Shown piece by piece: positions 18,657-33,000 of a DNA stretch of 64,000 nucleotides. The stretch covers positions 38,669,374-38,733,373 of the forward strand of contig CM055101.1 of the NCBI GenBank assembly GCA_029204225.1, in the 5' to 3' direction. The notes under the pieces were generated by a model. It saw only the letters and a program-made list of their open reading frames with translations, was not told where the DNA came from and ran no database searches. Made by a program: the position numbers and the translations under genes. This stretch comes from Diphasiastrum complanatum (taxonomy: Eukaryota; Streptophyta; Lycopodiopsida; Lycopodiales; Lycopodiaceae). How positions within the stretch are numbered: position 1 is the stretch's first letter; every line of letters starts with the position of its first letter.

Positions 18657-20650
18657 CTTCCAGCAGCAGATCTCAATCTTGCCTTAACAGATGTTTCCCC
18701 TTCAACGTTCGATGTTAAAAAATCAGTTGAATGTCTTAAACACAAAAAACTCGTTCCCATGAAGAATCATATCTCTCCAATTCCAATAAGATTGCCTGCT
18801 ATTGAAATTTATTTCTGCAACCACAAACGCAATTTTCTACTCTGTAAGATGCAGCTTGCAAAGCATTGCTTAGCTATTCCTACGAAATTGTTTACATAAG
18901 AACTGTACTGCAAAAAACGAGCATATACATCTTCACTTATCGTAAATCCTTTGAAAAGTTGAAAAAAATTTCCAGTTTCCGCTCTATTTAATCTACCTGC
19001 AAAACTTTACCTTAGTCGTTCTTACAATGTCGCCTTCCGTTTAACAGAAAGCAAGTGGCAATACAAAGTAAATGCAAAAAGATCATAGCTCTATAAACAA
19101 TTGGATTTTGCCTTTTCCAAATAGAAACAACAGGCACGGTTGCGACTATGCTTGACAATGTTTGAAATAGTCTGATTCGATTCAACGGAACTGCTCACGA
19201 AATACAGAACCGGGTATAAGGAAACTCGAAGCTATCAGCAGATTATACTAACATCATTTCCGAAATATGTCGGAATCTTAAAGTTAGATATACGGATGCT
19301 CATTCTAATTCACAAGTCCCTATTCCTAACACTCCTCAACTTCGAGTAACATCATAATCAGTTCAATGTATGCGAACTTTTAATTACACAAAAGTGCATC
19401 TAGATTTTGTGTAACAAAGCAGATCGCGAATTACAAAAAATACAAGCGCCTTCCATGCTTACAACCAACCATCAAGAAACCAGAAAAACAATACCGATCA
19501 ATCGAAATAGACATCACCTCGTCATTCATTGCTTGCAATCTGTTTTCAGAATTTCTGTAGATTTTCTCGCTTACAACATCTCTTCCAGCATCGTTGCTCG
19601 CGGCTCGCTGGTGACAACGATTGTTGAAGTAGTAGAAGAGAGTAGAGTAGATTCTAGAGTGAACGTGTGGAGATAGATAAAAGAAAATGATGGCTTGACT
19701 TTAAAAACAAAATTGAAGGTGCTTGCCTTGCATACATCTCTATGCGTGTTTCAAGTGCCAAGTTACAATAATGAAAATGGTGGTGTGCAAGACAAGTCAA
19801 ACTTGTGTAGGTATCATTTTCATCTTTTTGTTTTTAAATGAATGAAGCCATTTATATGCTCATTCTAGTGACTAGCTTGCTTATGGGCTCCCAACATTTT
19901 TGTTATTTTGGTGTCAAAGCAGGTGCCACATTCATACTAACCACATCCATACTAACCAAGTGCCACATCCATACTAACCTGCTAATCACATGGCACCATC
20001 CAAGTTACTACCCACCATCTAGGTCGATGACCAACATGTCATTGACTTGGCACGTCTTAGTGAGACACAAAGAAATATCAAAAAACATGAAAATGGAATG
20101 AGACATGGGAGATGGCTAGGGTTCTCCGATTCCACTCTATGAACCCAACTCAACCTGCTTGCAATGTCATCTCCAACTTGCAATCTGTAATCAAGAAAGC
20201 ATTGCTACATAATGTGTTTGTTTTTTAGAGCACTATGCTCATGTATCATAATCATGCTAGACCATATTTGATGAGTTGTCTTGCAATCTATGAGTCTTTA
20301 TAAATGTCTTCATCTACTGCACACCAATCAACATCTTGGTATGTGTTGTTTTATTGGTCCCATAATCTTTCAACTTCTTCATCCTCTATGTCATCTTTTT
20401 TTCTTGGGCCATCGACCACCTCCATCAATTCTTTTGCTTCAAGTATTATCCGCATTTGAAATTTCAAGGGCTAGAAATTTTCTCCTTCAAATCTTGTAAT
20501 GTGCACTAGATCCCATCTTGCACAATATCGAGGTATGTTAGGTTGAGGAGGTTCCACTAGACATATAATACTTTTCAGTATATGGGACAACTTAGGGTGG
20601 TGTCTGATAGATATGATTTAGATCTTGAGCACTACAAAATATAAGCCTAT
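18657..20650. other. 5' flank of the GH51 gene, no second gene recognised
   Basis: Presumed promoter and 5' untranslated region of the minus-strand gene. Several short frames show no family signature. 19900-19990 has a short local repeat (ACCACATCCATACTAACC-like). No TATA box could be assigned with confidence. Confidence 0.4.
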
Positions 20651-20654
20651 ATTG

Positions 20655-21080
20655 TATAGTAGCATCTACAAATCAATGTTTAGCCACATTTGGGTTGATC
20701 TTGATTGGATTTAAACCTCGATCCCAGAAACAATCATGATTCATAAGGAGTGCCAAGGATCGACAATATTCTGTGGTTTCTTGCACACACTTGTCAGCAC
20801 TCGACTTATGCTTGTGGCCAAAGTCTAATAGCTGTAGCCTCAACTCATCATATGATGAGCAATCTGAAATTCCTGGGACCATCGGCCAATTAATAGCTTC
20901 GTTCTTTGGCCACTTCAGCTCCCATTTTTTTATGCCGGCGTTAGCTACTCGCTTGCGTAATACATCGAATGATTGTAACAATTCGCTTTCCCTAGTTGTC
21001 CTAAAACGCAAACAGCCACTACCTGCGAAGCATCGCAATGCACATGGAACGGTTTGCTCCAATCCGGCGGCCGAAGAATG
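20655..21080 (-). pseudogene. C-terminal part of a repeated accessory protein of gypsy-type elements
   Basis: A 129-codon minus frame contains 'LRLQLLDFGHKHKSSADKCV', 'EYCRSLALLMNHDCFWDRGL' and 'PIKINPN'. The same sequence, about two thirds identical, occurs at 30000-30330 in the accessory region of the 30-39 kb gypsy element, so it is repeat-derived. No known domain is recognised. It directly follows gypsy reverse transcriptase on the same strand, but the two may come from different insertions. Confidence 0.55.
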
Positions 21081-21124
21081 AGTGCATTAACCAATACGTC
21101 AACTAAATCATTAAATGCCTCCCT

Positions 21125-22060
21125 TTTTTCTTAACCTCATATAGCACATGAGTTTTGTCATAATATGAATAAATATAACGACGATGATATCTTGTCATTC
21201 CCAAAAAGGTTTACATTTCCTTTAGGAAATTCAAAACCCGTATTTTCTTAATTACTTTGATCTTTGTTGGATCAATGGATAGACCTTCTTTCGAGATGAT
21301 CTACCCTAGCAAAACTCCGTGTCACACATAGAAAGTGCATTTCTCTGGATTCAAATTAATGCCAATTTTATAGCATCTCTGAAAACATTTCTCCAAGTAC
21401 TCTAGATGATCATTCACATCACTGTACAAACAAAAATCATCGAGGAAAATTTTCATAAATCGATTCAAATAATCATAAAATGCCTTTGTCATCATTTTTT
21501 GAAAGGCTACTGGCAAATTTTTCAACTTACCTTGTAAGCGTATGCACCCCATTCTGTAATAAACGTTGTTTTCTCCCTATCCTGCTCAGCAATCTGTATT
21601 TGGTTATATCCGCTAAATCCATCAAGAAAACTATACAGCTCATGTCCCGCAACCTCGTCCAAAATTTGCTCTGTCAACAACAATGAAAAATGATCCTTTA
21701 TCGTAAATGAGTTGAGCTTACGGTAATCCACACAAACTCGTAAATTACCGTTTTTCTTTGGAACAATCACAATAGGACTCAGCCACGGTGTGTAGTCAAT
21801 AGCGTATATAAACCCAACTTTGACAAGTTTCTTAATTTCCTCTCTGACCCGCTCCGCATGTTTTGGGTTCATTCTATAGTGTTGCTGACGTATGGGTCAT
21901 GCATCAATGGTGACATCGATGGTGTGCTGATAGATTTCCTTTGATACGCCTCGCAGTTCATCATAGGACCATGCAAATACCGCCTTGTACTTCTTGAATA
22001 ATTCAGTTGCTCATTGAAGAAACTCTGGATCGTTATTAGCACCAATTGAAATGTATGAAT
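21125..22060 (-). pseudogene. Ty3/gypsy reverse transcriptase fragment
   Basis: Reads 'FAWSYDELRGVSKEIYQHTI' (with stops), 'MNPKHAERVREEIKKLVKVG', 'WLSPIVIVPKKNGNLRVCVD', 'YSFLDGFSGYNQI', 'PVAFQKMMTKAF' and 'IFLDDFCLYS' (catalytic box, usual IYMDDI/YLDDI). Beyond a stop it continues to 'GVLLG*IISKEGLSIDPTKI'. A frameshift near 21530 and several stops show decay. No LTR could be linked to it. Confidence 0.9.
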
Positions 22061-22254
22061 CTGAAATCATCAAGGGTCAAAAGTTGGAACGAGTGAGTGT
22101 AACTTTGATGAACAAAATTTCAGATACAAATGATCGAACATTTAGTGTTCAATCGAAAAATCACATATGGTAGTTGGCGGCATTCCAGATATACATTTCA
22201 ATTTTCATTTAGAATATCGATATTAACAATTCATACCTTGCCAATTTTTATTGA

Positions 22255-22390
22255 CATTCAGCGACTTCTGTCAAATCTCGACCGACGACTTCTGTCAAAT
22301 CTCAACCGGAGACTTCTGTTCCATCTCAACCGAAGGCATTCCTTCAAATCTCAACCGCGTGTTTTCTATCAATTCTCAACCGAGTGTTTG
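22255..22390. repeat. 24-bp minisatellite (TCTCGACCG family), short array
   Basis: About five units of the same repeat found in the gypsy elements at 33-38 kb and 56 kb (TCAAATCTCAACCG-like core). It suggests that a relic of that element family lies here. Confidence 0.8.
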
Positions 22391-23004
22391 AATGTTATAA
22401 CGATTTAAAACTATTTGCAGATGTCCATTTATCGTTTGAATTATATGTACTCATCCATAAAGTATTATTGTGGTAATGCATGAAGAATTGATAGTAGCAA
22501 ATATTTCATGGCATCTTCACAAGATAACGCTTCCACCTCTATCCAGGTACGAGCTTTATCATTACTAGCTAAGAGTCTCACCACCTTGACCAATCAAAGA
22601 CTTTATTCAAACAACGTTTTCTGCAATTACATATGTGTACCCTACTTTTAAACTTAGCTTTTGTTACTACTTACACAGTAGGATTCAAACTATCATTACT
22701 TGACCCATGACGTATAATGGCACCTACATTTGGCTTAAAATATTCTTGGAATGGATGGATTTGCACAAGGGTCGTTGTAGTCTCTTATGTTAGTATGGCA
22801 TGGATTTGCCCTAACATATTGATTGAGTTATACAAGCCAAAAGGTTTTATTATCTTTTTTTTCTTTTTAGCAGCCTAAATAACTACATAAATTATACATC
22901 AAACCCACATATGAAACTGAAAAAGACCCTTCTTTAAGTGTCGTTGTGGTGGTAAATGCAAGAGTAACTCCTCTGTTATTTGGTTTGAACACGCAGTATG
23001 GTTC
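22391..23004. other. no gene recognised
   Basis: AT-rich, only short frames without family signatures. Confidence 0.4.
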
Positions 23005-23343
23005 ATGATGAATAATCTTAATAAGTTCTTTCCCGGTGCTTCCCTGCAAAATCAAGTAAATGCTTTTTTCTTATGGCTACATAAGCCCACTAGAGATGAG
23101 GTCAAAGCCCACCTTGCTTTCTTCTTCATTTGCCAACACATGCTAAATGCTTTCATTGATCTATACAAAGATCCTAATACCAAGTTACTTGCCAACCTAG
23201 GTGATGCTGAAAATATTATAGAAATTGACCGTCTCCTAAAAAGACGTAGCTTTTCCACTCTTCAAGATAAGTATTTCCAAAACACCAATAAAAGAAGTGG
23301 TTCTTTCAATCGCATCAACCCCTCTTCGGTCATATCTGGGTAA
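23005..23343 (+). pseudogene. unrecognised 112-codon frame upstream of an RT-like fragment
   Basis: Not recognised. The frame is amphipathic, with a Lys/Arg-rich end ('KRRSFSTLQDKYFQNTNKR'). It lies about 230 bp upstream of, and on the same strand as, the possible Penelope-like RT at 23575, and may belong to the same element. There is no upstream promoter or splice signal of note. Confidence 0.3.
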
Positions 23344-23574
23344 GGCATGAATAAGAAAAAGAAATTTCTACCTTTAGAAGAAAAGAAGAACATGGCAACG
23401 ACTCGAAAAATGACCTACCACGGAAAAAGTTAAACTTCTATAGGGGCTAATATGGATGTAGGGATTCAAGGAAATGGAAAAGAGGGAGATTATCACAAAA
23501 CCAATCGGTCGGCTTCAACTCAGAACTAGTGCGATAAGGGGAAGAATTTTTCGCATTTACTTTATCGCAATAAG

Positions 23575-24065
23575 ATGTTTGAGACTATCCAAGTGAAGCA
23601 GTTAAATGCTCATGTTTTGCTACACTTAATGTTGTTCACGACTCTTTTTATGATATTACATTCGGCTGGCCTTATGTTCCTAATGTCAAGCATGATTGGT
23701 ATTTTTCTTATGACAAGGAAATTACCTTATCTATTATTCACGTATAAAACTCATAAAGAATCTTTCAGATGGATCACCAATGCCCATGGTTGCTCTTTCA
23801 GCATCCTTGCTATTTTCCTAACAAGAGCTCTTGGTATGCTGCATCCATTCCTAAAGGAAGGTGCAGGTCTTAAGGCAAACACATACAAGAGTATCCTAAA
23901 TATGGATACTGCATTATTTTGGTAGTGTGATTCATCGATTGATTTTTACTTCAATACTTCTGATCGTATCTATAATATCTCGTCTATTGACATTTTCAAA
24001 TTCCTTTAAAAAAATGTTTTTTAAAGAAGCAGACTCCACATTTTTGATAACTACTTAAAATAGAA
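23575..24065 (+). pseudogene. possible Penelope-like reverse transcriptase fragment
   Basis: The frame contains 'YKTHKESFRWITNAHGCSFS', then 'LTRALGMLHP', and after a stop at about 23925 'DRIYNISSIDIFKF'. The K-x-HK...R-W-I pattern resembles the fingers region of Penelope-like or related RTs (compare their PKIHK...RPIVS). The aspartate in 'ISSIDIFKF' could be the first catalytic aspartate. Catalytic YxDD is not visible. The stretch ends in stops. It could be chance similarity; a protein search would decide. Confidence 0.35.
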
Positions 24066-24176
24066 ATTTTTGTCTGGTTTGTCGTATGAATTACCTAACA
24101 ATATAAATATTTTGGTTAGCTCTCCCTCAGGGAGCTAACTGTCCCCAAGGGATTCACTAACTGCGGGTTGGTTCGT

Positions 24177-25685
<1,509 letters not shown>

Positions 25686-27475
25686 TCAAAAATAAGTTCT
25701 ACTACGAGTTAAAGCTTGAAACACTTCTACATCGTTTAATGTGGGCTGATGAATGAACATGTTGCTATTTTGATCAAGACCCATTACTTTGAAGAATACA
25801 AAGTAGATATGTTTGCATGCCAAATAGGTTTTCTCAGACACTAGCCGATTTTGAAAATCAGGACACGAGCATGTTGGCTTGTTGGTGATGTGAACATCAT
25901 AACGATTGCCGAGCATAGGAGAGGTTTCTGTCTTGACCTCAAAAACTTCATGTTTTTCTTCTTCCACAACTTTTTCCAGCATGATTTCTGCATTCATGGA
26001 CAGAGCTTTCTTTATGCGGGCTTGTGCAGCTTGGGAAATGCTAGGTCTGTATTTTGAATGTATGCAATCGTCTCCAACTGTCGAGTTTGATTGCATAGTA
26101 CCCTTCTTGCCTCTGACATGCGAGTTTTGCACTTCGGGGGTTCTAACCTGATGAATTGGCTTTGAAAGCCAGTTTTGATAAGCAAATCTGCCTCGAGCTG
26201 TGTGAGGTTTGTTCCTTCAGCTACAGGCCATATATTTGAAATTTTTGTGGGTTTTGGTGATATGCTCCTATCAGGGTTCCATGTGTGAGTACAGTCACTA
26301 TTGCAAAACCACATCATTTGTTGTGTCTTTCCAGCAGTATGGGTTCTTGTGGAGTAGAAGCTTGGTGCAGGAATACCCTTTGATGCATTGGGAATCAATT
26401 GGCCACACTTGCCTTTATTTGGTATCCATGATAGACATTTGACACGACTGCTAAGGCTAGTTCTTTTGATTGCCCAAAATGTGTTGTGTATTTGACGTTC
26501 AATAACAGCTTCATTGTTTATACAACAAGCGTTACTACCAGCGTGCTTGTCTCCAGCATCTGTTGATCCTAGGTTTGATGCTCTCAGAAAAAGTCTATCC
26601 TCCTCGGACGTCCCCTCCCCCTGCGCTCTACGTTCTCATAGTTGTACTATGGCCTATGACTGTCATTGTCATTCACATCTGTAGTTGTGGATGGCCTTCT
26701 TTTTTGGCATACTGTCTCCTGGTCGCCTTCTAAGCTAGTGGATTGTCGATGCATTGGTGTTCCTGCAACAGCTTGGTGCATTGTCTTGAGTACTGCACTT
26801 GGATTGGTCGATTTCCTGGATTCGCTCTAGTTGATAAGATTTTGAAGACTTGGACCTTCTCCAAGGTGTCTTCCCATCATGTGTGCATGTTGTTTTGCAC
26901 TCTGCAAAAGGGCATTTGCCATATCAGATAAACATGCATCGTACAAAGATATATGGCTCTTGTGGCCTTCTCCAGCTAGCCAACTTCCATGTTTTGATTC
27001 TGACAAATTTGTTCGTGGTGTGTTGGCTCCATCCACAGCATCCAACACCTGCATATGCCATTCAAGCGTGATTTAAATTGTCTCTAAAATTTTGTTCACA
27101 TGAACAATGGTGTTTATTCTTCACTTACCGCGACCATAAATTGCCCCCAGTGAGCGATTCGGACATTCCACCAGTCATCCAATTGTCCAAAGCAGGCAGG
27201 TCAGAATCTCTTACTTTTTCTGTCTTCCACCATTGGTGAATGTATCTGCTTTGTGCAATCACTTCCTCTTTTGTGCTAGCTTTTCTCCATTTCTCGCAGA
27301 TGGCTTTGTGCTCAGGCTGATGTTCCTTCTGGATGAACTTCATTGTGTGTATGCGCAAACTCTGCTCCCAGTGAAACAGACATGATCTTTCACGCCCAAC
27401 CATCTCATTACTTGGACCACCATTGAAAACAATTCGGACAGCTCTCCAATTTGCTTGTGCCTCGTCCAATTTTTT
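25686..27475 (-). pseudogene. SWIM zinc-finger, transposase-like gene, partial and decayed
   Basis: Minus-strand pieces lie in order. 27475-27129: 'NWRAVRIVFNGGPSNEMVGR', 'RSCLFHWEQSLRIHTMKFIQ' and 'YIHQWWKTEKV'. After a short intron (about 27128-27055, GTAAGTG...GCAG): 'TNLSESKHGSWLAG' and 'LYDACLSDMANALLQ'. Then 26398-26140: 'WPVAEGTNLTQLEADLLIKT'. Finally 26130-25690 has a SWIM finger, 'TCSCPDFQ...ACKHIYFVFF' (CxC...CxH). SWIM fingers C-terminal to such a core are typical of MULE-type transposases. The N-terminus is cut by a foldback insertion at about 27470, and several frames are broken. A host SWIM protein is less likely but not excluded. Confidence 0.5.
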
Positions 27476-27670
27476 AGAGGCCACCCGGAGGAGCAGGGCT
27501 GACGCTGCTCCTCCGGCAGGCTTCAAAAAAATTTGAGAAAAAATTCTACTAGTTCGGGCTGCCTGGGGAGCACTGCCGATGTTACTCAAGATGTGTGTCA
27601 AATTTTTTTGAAGCCTGCCGGAGGAGAAGCGTGGGCGCTGCTCCTCCGCTCCGGGTGGCTTCTAAAAAAA
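27470..27670. mobile_element. foldback / MITE-like inverted repeat
   Basis: Arms 27470-27536 and 27598-27670 are imperfect inverted repeats. Both contain GCCACCCGGAG/CTCCGGGTGGC and CCGGCAGGCTTCAAAAAAAT, around a 61-bp loop. The sequence is GC-rich, unlike its surroundings. CCGGAGGAG motifs continue to about 27790. It breaks the SWIM-transposase frame. Confidence 0.7.
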
Positions 27671-29790
27671 ATTTGAATTTTTTTTTTTACCGCCGGAGGA
27701 GCTACGCCGGAGGCGCTCCTCCTCCTCCGGGTGCCCATTACCTCCTCTGGGTGCCTGTTACCTCCTCTTTTCCTTGCTCCGGGTGCCCGTTACCTCCTCT
27801 TATCCTTGCTCTCTCCCCTAATCGTTGCTTCTCCCATCGCTCTCCCCTCATCGTTGCTTCTCTCGTTCACTCGCTCTCCTCTTGTAACCTGTGAATCGCT
27901 CTGTCGCTCTCTCCAGAAGGTATGACGCTGTCTGTCACTGATTCTGAGCCTTGGATCGTGGAGACACGACGAAATCTAGGTTCGTCGCTCTCTCTCTCTC
28001 TCTCTCTCTCCCCTAGCTCCCCACCATCCTTGGCTCTCCTCTGTCCCTCAGCCTCCCTCGCTGCTGCTGCCTCTCCTCCCTTCTCTCCTGCCTGCTCTGG
28101 TATCCCTGTAGCGCCTGGGGCCTGAGAATGGAGTGCAGTAACCAGTGGAGAATATATTCAATCACATTGAGCAATAGTACAGTAGCATGGAGAAGAATGA
28201 AGTGCGACAACCTCACCATTCAATCCATCACAACCAAACAAGCATCGTGATCGTAGTCACTCGATTGTTGAATACAAACATGTTACAGCTGTTTACCAGA
28301 CCGGATGGTTATTAGAGAGAATGTCTTACCCATTTTAATTGCATCCCTTAGGCATCCCTCATTTTATTTGCTACTTAGCCAATTACTAATGCTGGCTTTA
28401 GCTTCAGCATGTCTTCTGGGTTAACTATTGAGGCTAGAATCACCTATATAGTTTCATTTTATGGTCTCCACCGTGGAAAGTGTAGTAGCTCGATCGATCG
28501 TTTTCAACAGCTTGCTTGGAGTTAAGAGGTGTTTCTTCCCTGACAAGTGTGGTTACTATGCTACATGAATTGATGATTTGAAAGATGTGGTGAGCAATCA
28601 ATCTGACATCTTCAGTTGATGATTGTGTTACAATCTCTTCCCAAACTGCGTGACATTTTTTTTTTTCTAAAACCTGATGGTAATTTGCCCAAACGATAAC
28701 GCAACTTTTGGGTTATGCTTGCACAGAGAGCAGGTCGTTGGTTCAAAGTTTTCTGGTTCACAAGGTGGAAAATCATCCTGCAGGATCTGCGAAGAGAAAC
28801 TAATGTTTGGAAAAGGGCAAATGATTTTCTGGATTTTGTATTAGTGAGGGGATAGCCAGTGCGCTGGAGCCATTGCTAAATCAGATTTCAATTTGAATGC
28901 TCTCATTACGGTTTTTAATTTGTTACTTTCTCAGAGATTTTTGTTACTTTCTCAGAGATTTTGTGGCTACATGCTACACGCTTGGAAGGACTGAGCACCT
29001 TCTGAGAAAATTGCAAACTATTGCGACTGAGAGTCGATGGATCTTTTCCTAGAAACCAAAAAATCATCTTTGTTTCTGGCCCCTATACGACCGTAAATAA
29101 CCTGTATCTTCATGTACTGTATCTTGATCCTTCATTTAGCTTCAGTAACATTTTCGATTTTCATGTGGAACAGGGCACTGGTTGATTTAAGCTCAAGACA
29201 CGTATGTTCTTAACCTTTTATGAACAAATTGCTTGAAAATTTTAAGAAAACATACACATTGGTTCAAAGAGTCTTCTTGCTCCAAATGATAATAGCATCT
29301 TGTTTGTCAATATTGTAAGAATTGGGGCAAACATTTGAATCTATTTTCACATTTCATAGTGCTAAGCTTGCAGATGCAAGTTCAAATCAGAATATTTGAA
29401 AGGGACTGTTGGAGATATGATATCCAATTGAGGACTCAAGTCTCACTTGCCGAAGCACCATATAGAATCTTTTAAATAGATCGCAAAATTGCTTATAAAA
29501 AATCATATATAGACAATGTACACGAATCGATTCTATTACTGAGAGTGTTTTTGAAATATGTACTAATTTTTATCATAGCTTCAATCGCAATGTATGTATA
29601 GTGGCGCATACTTCGATTTTTGAAATCAATAGTTTCTACTCAAACGAAGCTTTGTTTTCAAAATAGAACAAATTCAAACATGGCACGGGATGATATTTGA
29701 ATTATATTTAGTATTACCAAGATTATTTTTGTTCTTGGTTTACAAGTCAGTTTAATAAGACTGAAGCTTTATTCATAAGATAGTAATGTT
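27671..29790. other. no gene recognised; minor (TC)n at 27990-28012
   Basis: 27700-27900 is rich in CTCCGGGTGCCC-like and CCTCATCGTTGCTTCTC repeats. 28930-28965 has a 22-bp tandem duplication (TTGTTACTTTCTCAGAGATT). No family signature seen on either strand. Confidence 0.4.
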
Positions 29791-29837
29791 TTGCAAACCT
29801 GTGTGTGTGTAACTTCTGCGACAGAAAATCATTCACC

Positions 29838-30053
29838 ATGTCCCCGCCGAAATACAACCTCAGATCTACATGTCGAAGTTCACACACACAAGAGGGAAGT
29901 GAAGACACTATTGACAATGTGGACCTAGGAGTTGAGGTGAACCCCTCTCAAGCTACCACACAACCACCACCTACAGTCGAACATGTCATCAGAATTGACA
30001 CAGTTGATCTTGGCCAATCATCCAGGTCATGGTCACATAGCGTGACGACATGA
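29838..30053 (+). other. short plus-strand frame, unrecognised
   Basis: Begins 'MSPPKYNLRSTCRSSHTQEG' and is Gln/Asp/Pro-rich. 'KYNLRS'-type starts occur in some plant retroelement gag proteins, but nothing follows. It overlaps the far end of the opposite-strand accessory frame, so it may be chance. Confidence 0.2.
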
Positions 30054-33000
30054 AGGCTGCTCTGTAGTATAGCCTGGCCATCATCTCATGGTCTTCTTCT
30101 GACTTGAGGGCTGTGTTTGGGTTGATCATAATGGGATCCAAACCTCGATCCCAGAAACACTCTTACTGCATCAGGAAGGCCATGGATATGCAATACTCGG
30201 CACTTTCCTGCACGCAGAGATCGGCACTTAACTTGTATTTGTGCCCGAAGTCTAGTAATCGTAGCCTCAGACCATCTGGGGAGGTTCTCTCTGTAATTCC
30301 CGGAATGACTGGCTAGTTTACTAACTTCACTTGAGGCTTTTCCACTAGCCATGGGTTTCTGCGTTTGAGCGGCATGTAAAAAGGATCCCCTCACTTCCAT
30401 GCCGGTGCCCTCAAATATTCCTGAGTCGCCTGCTATCCTTCAGGCTTTGCTTCGCCATTCTGGCTGCGGTTGTAGTGCGGTAATGATCTCGGTCCTGGTG
30501 GAGTATTGGCTTTGATCGATGTCTTCTTTGTCGCCCCTCATATTGGGAGGGTATTTTCTTTTAAATCTCTCTGATTCTCTTGTATCAGCCAGTTTACTTC
30601 TAGGCCGGATAGGGGAAGTCCTACGTGGCTAGGGCGGCCTTGCTAGATAATCATCAAGGGCCTTGGTGCCCGTGTCTTTCTCTTTTGTTCGCTCGCTTGT
30701 CGACGGCTCATCTGCACCCGTGTCTGGCCAGGGCGAGAATCTTCTTGTCTCTGGTTGGTCAGCCAGGAAGTCATCATCGGTTCCAATGTCTGTGTTAGTT
30801 TCTGGAAGGTCGGGGATGGAGTGATCTGAGGAGAGGGGCGCGGGGGTGAACGGTTTAGGAGGAGGCGGAAATAATAAGTTATACGCAGCACCGGGGGAGT
30901 GGAGTTGTTGGAGGAACTCGTCCCGTCGGGCTTTGTGGGTGTCAGCTGGACCTTTGATGGGCCCATTATTTGACTAGGAGGTGATGAAGAAAGGGGAGAT
31001 GGAAGAATTGGGTAAGTTGGAATGAATGTTTCAGAGAAATTAAATGCGGAGTAGGAGGAAGGGTTAAAGGTGGGAGGGGGTCGGGGAAAGCTCATGGAAG
31101 CAGCACCGGCTCTTTGGCCACCCGATCTTGAGCTACCGTCTGATGGGTGGGTTTGCCCGTCCTGATTCCCTGCTCCATCATTCCCATCATCGTCCCGTGG
31201 CTTCGTTACGTGAGCACCTGCTTGGGCCTTGCACGTCGTGTCCCATAATTGGTTCACCTTGTCCAAGACTTGCTGTAGGGCCTTCGTTGTTTCTTCCAGC
31301 TGCTTCTGGGACTCCAGGATGATCTTCTCTTGTTTTGCCACAATGTTTTCAAAATTCTTTTTATCGGCCTCTCGCTCTTGGATCAGCCTTATGTATTTCT
31401 CCATCCGGATGGCTGAGGCCTGTGGGGCCTGGATTTGAATGTCCTTGGGCTTGACTGGAGGAGCATTGACTGTCATTGCACCCGACGATCTGTCTCGTAC
31501 TTGGTCGATTTGGACCATCTGGTGCTTCAGTTGATGCTGGACCTCTTCCAAGGTGGATTTCTGCCCGGCCATCACGAATCTGCTTTCTACTGTCTCTTTT
31601 TCTTTTTCTTTGGCCATCCTTTGATATCTCGCGCAATCTCTTGGTCTTGATGTTGGACCTTGCTCTCTAGAACTTGATGTTGGCTCACCAACCAATGCAT
31701 GTGTGGTAGCTCATTTCGGATAGGCCAATGATTGAGTGTTTGGCTGCTTCAGTGAGCTTTTCAGGGTTAGAGAGGCTTGTAAACTGATCGGGGGTGTGAG
31801 ATGGTGAAGCTAAACCAAAAAATAGGCGTGGTATTAGAACTGAAGATGGAGGTGGAGGTGGAGGTGTCTGACTTCTTTCTGGCTGCTTCCCCTTTTCTGG
31901 TTTATCGTCGCTTATCTCCATCAGGTCCACAACATCAAAATATTGAGATGTGTCCAATATGTGGACTTGCTGGGCCTGTGATTGTTGATCTTGTGACTGT
32001 TGGGCTGCTCCCGTGTCTTGGGGACTGGATATCCCCACTCCTCCCCTCCCCCCAAAAAAACTTGTGCCAGTGTGGCGTTGTAATCAGTGTGGGTGGGGTG
32101 GTGCTTCATCTGGCTGACTTGGGACTTGAGTTACTGTCATGTCAGGTGCCAATGTGGATGTAGTTGCTCCATCACCCCCGTCGATGACATGTGAGGGTGA
32201 CGAGTGTTGTTGTGATGCTATGGATGAGCTGCCACCATCTGACGTGGAACCATGTGAATCTGATCCCACCGGTGATCTTCTCTTGTCTTCGTTGTTGCCG
32301 TGTACCTGGCAACTGAGCCCTTGAGGTATCTGCATGTTGAGCTCCGGAGGTTGCAGCTGCTTGTGGATTCTGGGGTGGGCTTCTTGGCTTGTGTACCAGA
32401 GGGAGGATACTGGTGTTGAATCGTTTGGCCTGGGACCCCGATGGTGAAGTTGTCCTTGCACGCTTGGACTTCTTGTGTTCAATGGAAATATCCCATGCCT
32501 TGTCCGCAAGCTGCAGTTGTTGTTGGAGCTTTGGCCCGTTTTGTACTTGATACAGAGTGATATCTGTCATCAAATATCCTAATACCGTGATAGGCTGCTT
32601 GTTCTTAATGCACTCATGAAGGCAATTCAAAGCAAATTGTGCCCAATCATAGAGGTTTTGGGCATGCAGTCGTGAATCTGCCATCATGTGAAACAGGGAC
32701 ATGGGTACCCTCAACACTTTCATTCGAGGCTTTTGTGTGAATCTGGTGAGATATGCACATGCTGCTTGAAGTTGCTTGTCGTTGATTGCTTCCAGCCTGT
32801 ACCCATCATTGTTCTTCCACTTGGTCACAGAGGGATCAATATATTTCAAATATGTCATTTGCTCTATCTTCTGGAGTGTCCGTGTGACAGTGTTTGGTCC
32901 TCGTGGGAAACCATAAGGTTGCAAGTCAGTTGCCGCGAAGGATATGTTATAGACATAATTCCTGATAGGGAGAACTATGATCTAACATGATCTTGTCGTG

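Noticed and set aside
22255-22390. Possible CRISPR-like array (regular repeats)
   Set aside because: Units are contiguous 24-bp copies without unique spacers, in a plant genome, and belong to the gypsy minisatellite family.
31435-31670. Plus-strand Leu/Phe-rich frames suggesting a membrane protein
   Set aside because: Antisense of the Gln/Lys/Glu-rich coiled-coil region of the gypsy accessory frame.
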